Shown here piece by piece: positions 24,023 to 32,097 of a stretch of 64,000 bases of DNA. The DNA is taken from contig NZ_CANLXP010000005.1 of assembly GCF_947495145.1 (NCBI RefSeq), forward strand, positions 117,673 to 181,672, given 5' to 3'. Each line of letters opens with the position of its first letter. The first letter of the stretch is position 1. Below the pieces are notes generated by a model. The model had not been told where the DNA came from. It searched no databases and was given only the letters and a program-made list of their open reading frames with translations. The translations under genes and the position numbers were made by a program. Source of the DNA: an uncultured Arthrobacter sp. Its GTDB lineage: Bacteria > Actinomycetota > Actinomycetes > Actinomycetales > Micrococcaceae.

Positions 24023-25058
24023 TCAGCGGCCGGGACGCAGGCTGGGGGAGCCGTGCACGCCCGCGCCGCCCGCCAGTCCGTCGATCACCTCACGCATCGC
24101 TGCAACCGAGGATCGTGTTGGCTCCCAGCCGAGCAGTGTGCGTGCGCGGTCAGTGTTCATGACTGGTGCCTGCGAAGCCATGTCGATCCAGCCGGGATCC
24201 GTCGCCTGGATGTGCAGCGCCCAGGAGGCGGCGACCGCTGCACGCAGCACGGGGACCGGCAGGTCGAAGACGCGCTTGGCGCCAAGCAGCCCGCCCAATA
24301 GGCGAGGTGTCAGAACTGGATTCGCAGCGATATTGAACGGTCCTGAGGCTCGCTGGTCGATAATCCGCCAGTATGCGTCCGCCATGTCAGCGGCGTGCAC
24401 CGCCTGAAACACGAGCTTCGAAGGGATCGGGAGGATGGGCAGGCTCAGCTTGTTGAGAATGGATTTCGGAATGAGCGGGCCGAGGAAGTAGCGCCCTATT
24501 TCCTCACCGGCGTCTGCCTGGAAAATGAGCCCTGGACGGACCCTGGCCACGGGGATTTCCGGGAAATCACGTTCGAAAGCATCCAGCAGGTCCTCCTGCT
24601 CGGCCTTGTGGCGGCTGTAGTGGGAAGTCGCAATTCCGCCGGTGGGCCAATCCTCGGTCACTACCTGATCCTTGCGTGCCGGGCTGTACGCCCCGACCGA
24701 GGACGCGCAAACAAAGTGCCGAACACCGGCGTCAGCGGCGGCGTGCAAAGCATTTTCCGTGCCTGTCACGTTGGTGCGGTGCATCGCCTCCTCATCGCGG
24801 TTGGGCTGAATGGCCCATGCAAGATGCACGACGGCGTCGGCCCCCTGCAGCGCGGAGGTGAGCTTTTCGCGGCCGGCATCAGTGCCGACGTCGGCGGTGT
24901 GCCACTCGACACCGTTGTAGGGCGGGTGGTCCTGGGACGGCTGCCGACGGGAAATGCCCACCAGTTCAATGGCAGGATTCTCCGTGCGGGCCTGCTGGAG
25001 CCGACGAAGGAGCGCCGTGCCCACGTTGCCGGTTGCTCCGATAACAGCGATGCGCATG
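24023..25058 (-). CDS. NAD-dependent epimerase/dehydratase family protein
   Basis: A 344-aa extended short-chain dehydrogenase. The N-terminal nucleotide motif is VIGATGNVGTALLRRL; further family signs are DAVVHLAWAIQPN, HFVCASSVGAYSPA and the catalytic YSRHKAEQE (Tyr-x3-Lys). I place the start at MRIAVIGATG (25058), with GAAGGG six bases upstream; the longer ORF-track form has an implausible 80-residue extension. A promoter candidate (TTGCAA, 16 bases, TAGTGT) lies upstream. The substrate is unknown; it might be a nucleotide sugar or a ketone. Confidence 0.85.
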
Positions 25059-25094
25059 TGGAACCCTTCGTATTGATGTGGCGGCCTGAAAACC

Positions 25095-25122
25095 ACACTA
25101 AACGGTCGTCTACTTATTGCAA
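25095..25122 (-). promoter_or_regulatory. Candidate promoter for the epimerase-family gene
   Basis: On the minus strand TTGCAA (25122-25117) and TAGTGT (25100-25095) are 16 bases apart, 37 bases before the chosen start. The sequence is AT-rich for this genome. Confidence 0.4.
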
Positions 25123-25179
25123 TAGTAAGCATCCTTATGGTTCGGTTGGGGGAGGCAATTCTGAACCGGAGGTAGAAAC

Positions 25180-26283
25180 GTGACCACAAAAGACCCCGCG
25201 AAGGCGGATTCGGCGGAGGAAGCCACTCAGGCCAAGGCAGCTTCGAGCCCGCACCCCGATGATTCCCGCAAGCCTGACGCTCCCACTGACATCGCAAAAC
25301 CTGCCTGGGGCTACGTTTTCAAACGGACCCTCAACGAGTTCGGCAAGGACCAGTGCACCGATCTCGCCGCAGCCCTGACCTATTACGCCGTGCTGGCGAT
25401 TTTCCCTGCGCTCCTGGCCCTCGTATCGGTTCTGGGATTCTTCGGACAGGCAGAGTCGACGACGGGCACCGTACTCAACATCCTGGGCAACGTTTCCTCA
25501 AGCGCTGAGACAACACTGGAACCGGTCATCACTCAGTTGGCGTCGTCCGAGACCGCGGGCCTGACCTTCGTCATCGGCCTTCTCGGTGCCCTGTGGTCCG
25601 CCTCGGGGTTCGTCAACGCATTCTCTCGCGCAATGAACCGGGTCTACGAAGTCGAGGAGGGGCGCTCGTTCTTCAAGCTGCGCCCGGTTATGCTGCTGAT
25701 CACCGTCGTCGTGCTGCTCCTGGTGGTCCTGATGGCGCTGCTGCTGATTCTCTCCGGGCCAGTGGCCGAAGCTATCGGTGGCGCAATCGGCCTCGGGTCA
25801 ACGGCCCTGACCATCTGGAACATTGCCAAGTGGCCGGTCATGGTGTTCTTCGCCGTGTTGATGATTGCAGTGCTGTACTACGGCACCCCTAACGTGCAGC
25901 AGCCCAAGTTCAAGTGGGTGAGCGTCGGATCGATCATCGCGCTCCTGGTTCTTGCCCTCACAACGCTGGCGTTCTCCTTCTACGTCTCCAACTTCGGCAG
26001 CTACCAGCAGACCTACGGCGCTATCGCCGGTGTCATCATCTTCCTGCTGTGGCTGTGGCTGGCGAATCTGTCGCTGCTGTTCGGTGCTGAGTTCGATGCC
26101 GAGCTGGAGCGAGGCCGCGAACTGCAGGCCGGAATCGAGGCAGAAGAGACAGTGCAGCTTCCGCCACGGGACACCAAGGCGGCGGACAAGAAACGGGACA
26201 AGCAGATTGGGCTCGTCGACAAGGGCCGCGAACTGCGTCGGAAATACGGCCGCGACCGTGACGCACGAGGAGGGAACAAGTGA
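25180..26283 (+). CDS. YihY/virulence factor BrkB family membrane protein
   Basis: A 367-aa protein with a polar N-terminal stretch of about 45 residues, five to six membrane helices and a charged C-terminal tail rich in Lys and Asp. The family motif DLAAALTYYAVLAIFPALLALVSVLGFF and the later GAIAGVIIFLLWLWLANLSLLFGAEFDAELE are clear. The function of the family is unsettled; it was once named RNase BN by error. The start is GTG with GGAGG seven bases upstream. Its stop codon overlaps the start of the Cys-rich gene downstream. Confidence 0.88.
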   Translation: MTTKDPAKADSAEEATQAKAASSPHPDDSRKPDAPTDIAKPAWGYVFKRTLNEFGKDQCTDLAAALTYYAVLAIFPALLALVSVLGFFGQAESTTGTVLNILGNVSSSAETTLEPVITQLASSETAGLTFVIGLLGALWSASGFVNAFSRAMNRVYEVEEGRSFFKLRPVMLLITVVVLLLVVLMALLLILSGPVAEAIGGAIGLGSTALTIWNIAKWPVMVFFAVLMIAVLYYGTPNVQQPKFKWVSVGSIIALLVLALTTLAFSFYVSNFGSYQQTYGAIAGVIIFLLWLWLANLSLLFGAEFDAELERGRELQAGIEAEETVQLPPRDTKAADKKRDKQIGLVDKGRELRRKYGRDRDARGGNK

Positions 26284-26711
26284 TGACGCACATCGCAGAC
26301 ATGATCATTGCCCACCCCCGGCCTTCCGGCCATGTTCAGGCCGGTGACCTGGCAGCCACCATCGAAGCGTGCCTGGACTGCGTGGCCTCCTGTGGAAGCT
26401 GTGCGGACGCCTGCCTCGGTGAGGAGGGCATCGAGGACCTTCGGCACTGCATCCGGACCGACCAGGACTGCGCGGACATCTGCCTTGCCACTGCCCGGAT
26501 GCTGCAGCGCCAGGGAGGGCATCATCCTGCCGTGTTGGTGCCGCTGCTTGAGGCATGCCTGCAGGCCTGCCGAAACTGTGCCGGAGAGTGTGAGCGCCAT
26601 GCCTCCATGCACGACCACTGCAGGATCTGCGCGGAGGCCTGCCGCCGCTGCGAAGCTTCCTGCTCCGCGCTGCTCGAAAGCCTGCGCAGCAGCGGTGCGG
26701 TGGACCGCTAG
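26280..26711 (+). CDS. Cys-rich four-helix bundle copper-binding protein (Csp-like)
   Basis: A 143-aa protein with 17 Cys residues, mostly in CxxC and CxxxC steps along predicted helices (CLDCVASCGSCADAC, CLQACRNCAGEC, CRICAEACRRC). This fits the copper storage protein (Csp3) and related four-helix bundles, in which Cys residues line the core and hold many Cu(I) ions. No signal peptide is seen, so it is cytosolic. GTG 26280 and ATG 26283 are both possible starts behind GGAGGG; both overlap the BrkB stop. Its stop codon is part of the -10 box of the next gene. Confidence 0.82.
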   Translation: MMTHIADMIIAHPRPSGHVQAGDLAATIEACLDCVASCGSCADACLGEEGIEDLRHCIRTDQDCADICLATARMLQRQGGHHPAVLVPLLEACLQACRNCAGECERHASMHDHCRICAEACRRCEASCSALLESLRSSGAVDR

Positions 26712-26714
26712 GGT
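26709..26714 (+). promoter_or_regulatory. -10 hexamer of a leaderless promoter (GST-like gene)
   Basis: TAGGGT, whose first three bases are the stop codon of the Cys-rich gene, is followed by GACACC and the ATG at 26721. No ribosome site is present. Confidence 0.5.
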
Positions 26715-26720
26715 GACACC

Positions 26721-27716
26721 ATGAGCGAATCCGAACACAGCACCAAGGGCGCGTACGTGGACTCCGGCAAGGAGTTCAAGCGCGACACCGCCTACATTGA
26801 AACGCGCATCACGCGCGACGGCGCCGACGGATTTCCGGTGGAGCCGGGGCGTTACCGGCTGATTGCGGCGCGGGCCTGCCCGTGGGCCAACCGGGCGATC
26901 ATCGTAAGAAGGCTGCTGGGGCTGGAGGAGGCTATCTCGCTCGGAACGCCGGGGCCCACGCATGACAAGCGGTCGTGGACCTTTGACCTGGATCCGGACG
27001 GCAAGGATCCGGTGCTCGGGATCGAGCGCCTGCAGGAGGCGTACTTCAAGCGGGATTCGGAGTACCCCCGCGGTATTACCGTTCCCGCGATCGTGGATGT
27101 GAACACCGGTGCGGTTGTCACCAACAATTTCCCGCAGATCACACTCGACTTCTCGTCGGAGTGGAAGCAGTACCACCGCGAGGGCGCTCCGGATCTTTAC
27201 CCGGAGGAGCTGCGGGAGGAGATCGATACGGTCAACAAGCGGGTCTTCACCGAGGTCAACAACGGCGTCTACCGCTGCGGCTTCGCCGGATCGCAGGAAG
27301 CGTACAACGACGCCTATGACCGTCTCTTCACAGCCCTGGACTGGCTGGAGGAACGGTTGACGAACCAGCGGTACCTCGTCGGCGATTCGATCACCGAAGC
27401 CGACGTTCGGCTCTTTACCACGCTGGCGCGTTTCGACCCGGTGTACCACGGTCACTTCAAGTGCAACCGGAACAAACTCACCGAGATGCCGGCGCTGTGG
27501 GGCTACGCACGGGATCTCTTCCAGACGCCGGGCTTCGGTGACACGATCGACTTCGATCAGATCAAGAAGCACTATTACATCGTTCATGAGGACATCAATC
27601 CCACGCAGATAGTGCCGAAGGGCCCGGCGCTGGAGAACTGGCACAGTGAACATCAGCGCGAACGGCTGGGCGGAAGCCCGTTTGGGCGCGGAACTGCGCC
27701 GACCGCCGCGCCCTGA
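26721..27716 (+). CDS. Glutathionyl-hydroquinone reductase-like GST family protein
   Basis: A 331-aa Xi-class GST/YqjG/ECM4-like protein. The catalytic motif ACPWANR (Cys53) and the C-terminal segment YNDAYDRLFTALDWLEERL... RYLVGDSITEADVRLFTTLARFD are diagnostic. In glutathione organisms such enzymes reduce glutathionyl-hydroquinones. Actinobacteria of this kind mostly use mycothiol, so a mycothiol-dependent role is likely (inference). It has its own leaderless promoter and is followed by an imperfect hairpin terminator. It neighbours a copper-binding protein, which hints at a shared thiol or stress theme but does not prove it. Confidence 0.88.
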   Translation: MSESEHSTKGAYVDSGKEFKRDTAYIETRITRDGADGFPVEPGRYRLIAARACPWANRAIIVRRLLGLEEAISLGTPGPTHDKRSWTFDLDPDGKDPVLGIERLQEAYFKRDSEYPRGITVPAIVDVNTGAVVTNNFPQITLDFSSEWKQYHREGAPDLYPEELREEIDTVNKRVFTEVNNGVYRCGFAGSQEAYNDAYDRLFTALDWLEERLTNQRYLVGDSITEADVRLFTTLARFDPVYHGHFKCNRNKLTEMPALWGYARDLFQTPGFGDTIDFDQIKKHYYIVHEDINPTQIVPKGPALENWHSEHQRERLGGSPFGRGTAPTAAP

Positions 27717-27717
27717 C

Positions 27718-27784
27718 GGGAACTTCTGTGCAGCTCCGGTAGGTCCGACGGCGTCGGGGTCGCCAGAGCTGCACAACAGTTCCC
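27718..27784 (+). terminator. Long imperfect hairpin after GST-like gene
   Basis: gggaactt-ctgtgcagctc (27718-27736) pairs with gagctgcacaacagttccc (27766-27784) with a small bulge. It starts two bases after the stop codon and separates the gene from the siderophore operon. Confidence 0.65.
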
Positions 27785-27831
27785 GGCTGCGTTCCGAAAT
27801 AGAGAACATAACCGTTTCCTAATGCCGCCGT

Positions 27832-27850
27832 GCATAGGCTAGCCTTACTT
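27832..27850 (+). promoter_or_regulatory. DtxR/IdeR-type iron box
   Basis: gcataggctagccttactt resembles the iron box and is almost the same as the box at 5602-5620 (gcataggctacccttactt, one mismatch). It lies about 50 bases before the first permease gene. Confidence 0.75.
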
Positions 27851-27897
27851 AAGTCCGTTCCGGTGACCGTCCGGCGAATTGGCTCAAGGAGGCATGC

Positions 27898-28950
27898 ATG
27901 GCACTCGACGCGCCTGCCTCGCCGCCTCTTTTTCGTACGCAGCGCGCACCGAAGGCGCATTCTGCACGGGGTTTAAAGCTGATTCTTGCAGTTTTCGTCC
28001 TCCTGGCCGCCGGCATCGCATCCCTGGCAATCGGCGCACGGCCGATCAGCGTCGATACCCTTGTGCAGGCGCTCACCGCGTTCGACCCAACCAACGGTGA
28101 CCATGCTGTCGTGCTGTCCCGCATCCCCCGGACCATCATCGGACTGCTCGCTGGTGCCGCCCTTGGACTGGCCGGAGCGGCCATGCAGGGTGTTGCCCGA
28201 AACCCGCTCGCCGACCCCGGCATCCTCGGCGTCAACTCGGGCGCAGCGCTCGCTGTAGTCATCGGAATCTTCGTTTTCGGTGTCACCACCTTCACCGGGT
28301 ATATCTGGTTCGCCTTCCTCGGTGCCGCGGCCGCCGCAGTGTTGGTGTACGCCGTCGCCAGCCTTGGCCGGGAGGGTGCCACTCCGGTGAAACTGGCGTT
28401 GGCCGGTGCTGCGCTCTCCGCTGGAATGGTTTCGCTGCTCAACGCGGTGCTGGTCTCCAGCCAGCAAACCTTCGACACTTTCAGGTTCTGGCAGGTCGGC
28501 TCAGTAGCCGGACGTGGCTGGGACGTGATCGTGCCGGTGCTGCCGTTCCTCACCTTCGGATTCATCCTGACGCTACTCACCGGCAAGGTACTCAACAGCC
28601 TGTCCCTCGGCGACGACCTTGCACGCGGCCTGGGCCAGAACGTCACCCTCGCCCGCGCCCTCACGGCGCTCGGCGTCGTCGTACTGTGTGGTGCTGCAAC
28701 GGCAGCCGCAGGCCCGATCGGCTTCATCGGCCTGGTGATCCCGCACGTGGTGCGGGCATTCACCGGCCCCGACTACCGGTGGATCCTGCCCTTCTCTATG
28801 GTTCTGGCGCCGGTCCTGCTGTTGGCAGCGGACATTCTTGGCCGCGTCATCCTCCCGCCGGGCGAGGTGCAGGTTGGTATCCTCACCGCGATCATCGGAG
28901 CTCCGGTGTTCATCTGGTTGGTGCGGCGCCGGAAGATGGCCGAGCTATGA
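27898..28950 (+). CDS. Siderophore ABC transporter permease (FecCD family, FepD-like)
   Basis: A 350-aa FecCD-family permease. The hallmark SRIPRTIIGLLAGAALGLAGAAMQGVARNPLADPGILGVNSGA (about 80-120) and the C-terminal GPIGFIGLVIPHVVR are clear. AGGAGG precedes the ATG. It opens an operon of two permeases, an ATPase and a siderophore-interacting reductase behind an iron box. No binding-protein gene is present; the lone lipoprotein at 5674-6732 is the best candidate partner. It overlaps the next gene by four bases. Confidence 0.92.
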   Translation: MALDAPASPPLFRTQRAPKAHSARGLKLILAVFVLLAAGIASLAIGARPISVDTLVQALTAFDPTNGDHAVVLSRIPRTIIGLLAGAALGLAGAAMQGVARNPLADPGILGVNSGAALAVVIGIFVFGVTTFTGYIWFAFLGAAAAAVLVYAVASLGREGATPVKLALAGAALSAGMVSLLNAVLVSSQQTFDTFRFWQVGSVAGRGWDVIVPVLPFLTFGFILTLLTGKVLNSLSLGDDLARGLGQNVTLARALTALGVVVLCGAATAAAGPIGFIGLVIPHVVRAFTGPDYRWILPFSMVLAPVLLLAADILGRVILPPGEVQVGILTAIIGAPVFIWLVRRRKMAEL

Positions 28951-30011
28951 CGCTTACGACCCGTCCCGCGCCCGCTGAGAATGCAGCTGATGAGGCTTTG
29001 GTGGTGCCAACGCGCCATCGTCTGCGCACGCAGCGGGCCGTGAAAATCGGCGCGCTGGTGTTCCTCGTATTCGCGCTCAGCGCGGTTACGCTCCTGCTCG
29101 GCCGCTACACCGTCACCATCCCTGACTTCTTCCGCATCGTCGCTGGCGCGGACATTCCGGGTGCCAGTTTCATCGTGATGGAGAACCGGATTCCGCGCGT
29201 CCTCATCGGAATGATGATCGGCGCAGCCTTCGGCGTTGCCGGCGCGGTGTTCCAGACGATGCTTCGGAACCCGCTCGCCAGTCCCGACATCATCGGCATC
29301 AGCTACGGCGCCAGCGCGTCGGCCGTGTTTGCAATCGCCTTCCTGGGCGCCTCCGGCCTGATGCTCTCCGGCTTCGCCATGGCCGGAGCCCTGGTGGTCG
29401 CCCTGGCCATTTACTTCACCTCCCGGCGCGGAGCGGTGGCAGGCTACCGACTGATCCTCGTCGGCATCGGGTTCTCCGCAGTCCTGCAGTCCGTGGTCAG
29501 CTTCCTTCTGACCCGAACGGACATCCGGGTCGCCTCCGATGCCCTCACCTGGCTGAACGGCTCGCTCAACTCGAGCAACTGGGACCGGGTGACCATACTG
29601 TTCGTCGCGCTGGTGCTACTGATGCCCGCCGTCGTCGTACTCTCACGCTCGTTGCGCGGGCTGGAACTGGGCGACGACGCCGCTGCCGGCCTGGGCGTGA
29701 ACGTGGAGCGGTCACGGCTGGCCCTCATCGTCACCGGAGTGCTCCTCGCGGCGGTGGCGACGGCGGCAGCAGGGCCGGTCGCCTTCATCGCTTTCCTCTC
29801 CGGACCGATCGCCCGGCGCTTCCTCGGCGGCTACCGCCCGTTGGTGACCGCGGCGCTGGTCGGAGCGGTCATCGTCCTGGCGGCTGACTTCCTGGGCGCC
29901 AATCTGATTCCAGGGGTTTCCCTGCCCGTGGGAGTGATTTCGGGTGTGCTTGGCGCCCCGTTCCTTCTCTGGCTTCTCGCCACATCCAACCGATCAGGCC
30001 AGGGAGGCTGA
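28947..30011 (+). CDS. Siderophore ABC transporter permease (FecCD family, FepG-like)
   Basis: A 354-aa FecCD-family permease with the motif NRIPRVLIGMMIGAAFGVAGAVFQTMLRNPLASPDIIGISYGA and the C-terminal GPVAFIAFLSGPIARRFLGG. The ORF track begins at 28686, which is a shadow; the real start is ATG 28947, overlapping the stop of the first permease (ATGA). It pairs with the FepD-like protein to form the channel. Confidence 0.92.
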   Translation: MTLTTRPAPAENAADEALVVPTRHRLRTQRAVKIGALVFLVFALSAVTLLLGRYTVTIPDFFRIVAGADIPGASFIVMENRIPRVLIGMMIGAAFGVAGAVFQTMLRNPLASPDIIGISYGASASAVFAIAFLGASGLMLSGFAMAGALVVALAIYFTSRRGAVAGYRLILVGIGFSAVLQSVVSFLLTRTDIRVASDALTWLNGSLNSSNWDRVTILFVALVLLMPAVVVLSRSLRGLELGDDAAAGLGVNVERSRLALIVTGVLLAAVATAAAGPVAFIAFLSGPIARRFLGGYRPLVTAALVGAVIVLAADFLGANLIPGVSLPVGVISGVLGAPFLLWLLATSNRSGQGG

Positions 30012-30012
30012 C

Positions 30013-30936
30013 ATGGCGTTGAACGCGCAAAACCTGACGCTCGCGTATGACAATCGCCGGGTGGTCGAAGACCTGACCGTCGAATTGCCGGCGGGCAAGG
30101 TCACCGTCATTGTCGGGGCGAACGCGTGCGGCAAGTCCACCCTGCTGCGAGGCCTGGCGCGGCTGCTCAAACCCGCGGCCGGAACGGTCCTGCTGGACGG
30201 CAAGGACATCCACTCGCTGTCCACCCGCTCGGTAGCCAAGACCCTCGGCCTGCTGCCGCAGACCCCGCTGGCCCCGGACGGCATTGCCGTGGTGGATCTA
30301 GTAGGCCGCGGCCGCTATCCCCACCAGGGCTGGTTCCGTCAGTGGAACGCCGACGACGACGCCGCGGTCGCCTCGGCGCTGCGCGTCACCGACACCCTGG
30401 AACTGGCTGACCGCAACGTCGATGAGCTTTCCGGCGGCCAGCGCCAGCGCGTCTGGATTGCCATGGCGTTGGCACAGCAGACCGACATCCTGTTGCTGGA
30501 TGAGCCAACCACCTTCCTCGACGTGGCGCACCAGGTGGAAGTCCTCGACCTCATCACGGATCTGAACCGCAGCGCCGGAACCACCGTGGCGATCGTGCTG
30601 CATGACCTGAACCTCGCGGCCCGTTACGCGGACCACCTCATCGCGATGAAGGGCGGCCGCATTGTCGCCGAGGGATCGCCGTCGGACGTGGTGACGGAGG
30701 CGACGGTGGCGGACGTGTTCGGGCTTGAATCGCGCGTCATCCCTGATCCGGTGTCCGGCACACCCATGGTGGTGCCGATGGGGCGCCATCACGCAGCGCC
30801 CAGGAACGCAGCCGACAGCGCGTCCGACGAGAACGCATCAGACGAAAACACAGAGACCAGCCCGGCGGGTACCCCGGGTTTTTTAGCGAACCCACAGGAC
30901 GGACTACCCGCTCTGGCAATGGAGGCAGCATCGTGA
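30013..30936 (+). CDS. Siderophore ABC transporter ATP-binding protein (FepC-like)
   Basis: A 307-aa ABC ATPase with Walker A GANACGKST (35-43), signature DELSGGQRQRVWIAMALAQ and Walker B LLLDEPT. The start is ATG 30013 with AGGGAGG five bases upstream. It has a long acidic, low-complexity C-terminal tail (SASDENASDENTETSP) of about 45 residues beyond the normal end. In this tail the DNA forms a GC hairpin followed by six T, like an intrinsic terminator. Its stop overlaps the start of the reductase gene (GTGA). Confidence 0.92.
   Translation: MALNAQNLTLAYDNRRVVEDLTVELPAGKVTVIVGANACGKSTLLRGLARLLKPAAGTVLLDGKDIHSLSTRSVAKTLGLLPQTPLAPDGIAVVDLVGRGRYPHQGWFRQWNADDDAAVASALRVTDTLELADRNVDELSGGQRQRVWIAMALAQQTDILLLDEPTTFLDVAHQVEVLDLITDLNRSAGTTVAIVLHDLNLAARYADHLIAMKGGRIVAEGSPSDVVTEATVADVFGLESRVIPDPVSGTPMVVPMGRHHAAPRNAADSASDENASDENTETSPAGTPGFLANPQDGLPALAMEAAS
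30861..30884 (+). terminator. Terminator-like hairpin inside the ATPase coding region
   Basis: cccgg (30861-30865) pairs with ccggg (30874-30878) and is directly followed by tttttt (30879-30884), within codons for the low-complexity tail. It may attenuate expression of the following gene. Confidence 0.5.
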
Positions 30937-32078
30937 CCGAAGTCAGTACTACCCGTCCAGCCCGCAGAAATGCGCAGTCTGCCTCTCGCGCCGACGCCGG
31001 CCAGGCTGCCGTTTCGGCGGTCCGTGCGTTCAACGTCGTGGTCAGCCGGGTGGAGCGGGTCAGCTCCAATTTCCGGCGCATCACGTTCGGCGGCGCATGC
31101 CTGACTGACTTCGGCGTGCAGGGTTCCACCCTGGACCTCCGAATCAAGGTGATGATCCCGCCGGCAGGAGGAGAGTGCGCCGATCTTGGAGCGCTAATGG
31201 ACGGCTCAGGCAGCGGCTGGTATCAGCAGTGGCTTTCCCTCGATGCTTCCGAGCGGGGGGACATGCGCACCTATACGGTCCGCGACTCGCGTTGCGACCA
31301 GCCGACTCCGGAGCTGGACGTCGACTTCGTGATGCACTTCGACTCAGACGGCAAGGGCGGCCCCGCCTCCCAGTGGGCTGCTTCGGCTGAGCCGGGCGAC
31401 CGGGTGTGGCTGATCGGGCCGAACATCCACGCAGCGACCTGTTCCACTGCCGGCGCGTACGGCGGCATCGAGTGGCGCCCGGGGCTTGCCCAGAACGTCC
31501 TGCTCGCCGGGGATGAGACTGCCGTTCCTGCCATCAGCGCCATCCTCGAGTCCCTCCCCGCGGACATCAGCGGACACGCGTTCCTTGAAGTGCCGGACGG
31601 TTCCGACTGCCAGGACATCCAGACCCGCTCCAACGTCGGCATCAGCTGGCTGGTGCGCGGCGGACGTCCGCACGGGGAACTGCTCGACGCCGCGGTCCGC
31701 CAGGCGGTCCGGGTTCCGGGCTGGGTCTCCCTCGCCGCACCGTTCCGCGTGAGCCTCGGCAGCGACACCCCCTCGGGACAGGCGCTCGCTGCCGCCGCTC
31801 GTGCCGGAGGTCCGGAACGCGCCGCCGGGCCCGAGCCGGAGGACATCGACATCGACAAGACCATTCTGTGGGAGACGCCGCAGCTGCTGGACGCCGCCGC
31901 CCTGGACGGCTCGCTGAACCCGGACAAACCCTCGGGCGCGCTGCCCTTCTACGCGTGGATTGCCGGTGAAGCGGCGGTGGTGCGCGGCCTGCGCCGTTAC
32001 CTGGTGCGCGACGTCGGGATTGACCGCAAGCAGGTCGCCTTCATGGGCTACTGGCGACAGGGCAAAGCCGAAGGCTGA
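30933..32078 (+). CDS. Siderophore-interacting protein (FAD-dependent ferric reductase)
   Basis: A 381-aa protein of the SIP/ViuB family. The FAD-binding motif appears in MRTYTVRDSR (about 111-120), the NAD(P)H-binding region in LLAGDETAVPAISAILESLP, and the C-terminal end in WIAGEAAVVRGLRRYLV and FMGYWRQG. Family members release iron from ferric siderophores in the cytosol by reduction. It has an insert of roughly 50 residues (GPEPEDIDIDKTILWETPQ) seen in actinobacterial SIPs. The start GTG overlaps the ATPase stop. The gene end has a 12-base duplication around the stop codon. Confidence 0.9.
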   Translation: MTEVSTTRPARRNAQSASRADAGQAAVSAVRAFNVVVSRVERVSSNFRRITFGGACLTDFGVQGSTLDLRIKVMIPPAGGECADLGALMDGSGSGWYQQWLSLDASERGDMRTYTVRDSRCDQPTPELDVDFVMHFDSDGKGGPASQWAASAEPGDRVWLIGPNIHAATCSTAGAYGGIEWRPGLAQNVLLAGDETAVPAISAILESLPADISGHAFLEVPDGSDCQDIQTRSNVGISWLVRGGRPHGELLDAAVRQAVRVPGWVSLAAPFRVSLGSDTPSGQALAAAARAGGPERAAGPEPEDIDIDKTILWETPQLLDAAALDGSLNPDKPSGALPFYAWIAGEAAVVRGLRRYLVRDVGIDRKQVAFMGYWRQGKAEG

Positions 32079-32091
32079 AACGAAGGCTGAA
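32069..32091. repeat. 11-bp direct repeat around a stop codon
   Basis: cgaaggctgaa occurs at 32069-32079 and 32081-32091. The first copy contains the TGA stop of the siderophore-interacting protein. Confidence 0.85.
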
Positions 32092-32097
32092 GGGCCA

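Noticed and set aside
26013-27809. 598-aa minus-strand ORF
   Set aside because: It runs antisense through three well-supported plus-strand genes and has no domain signs.
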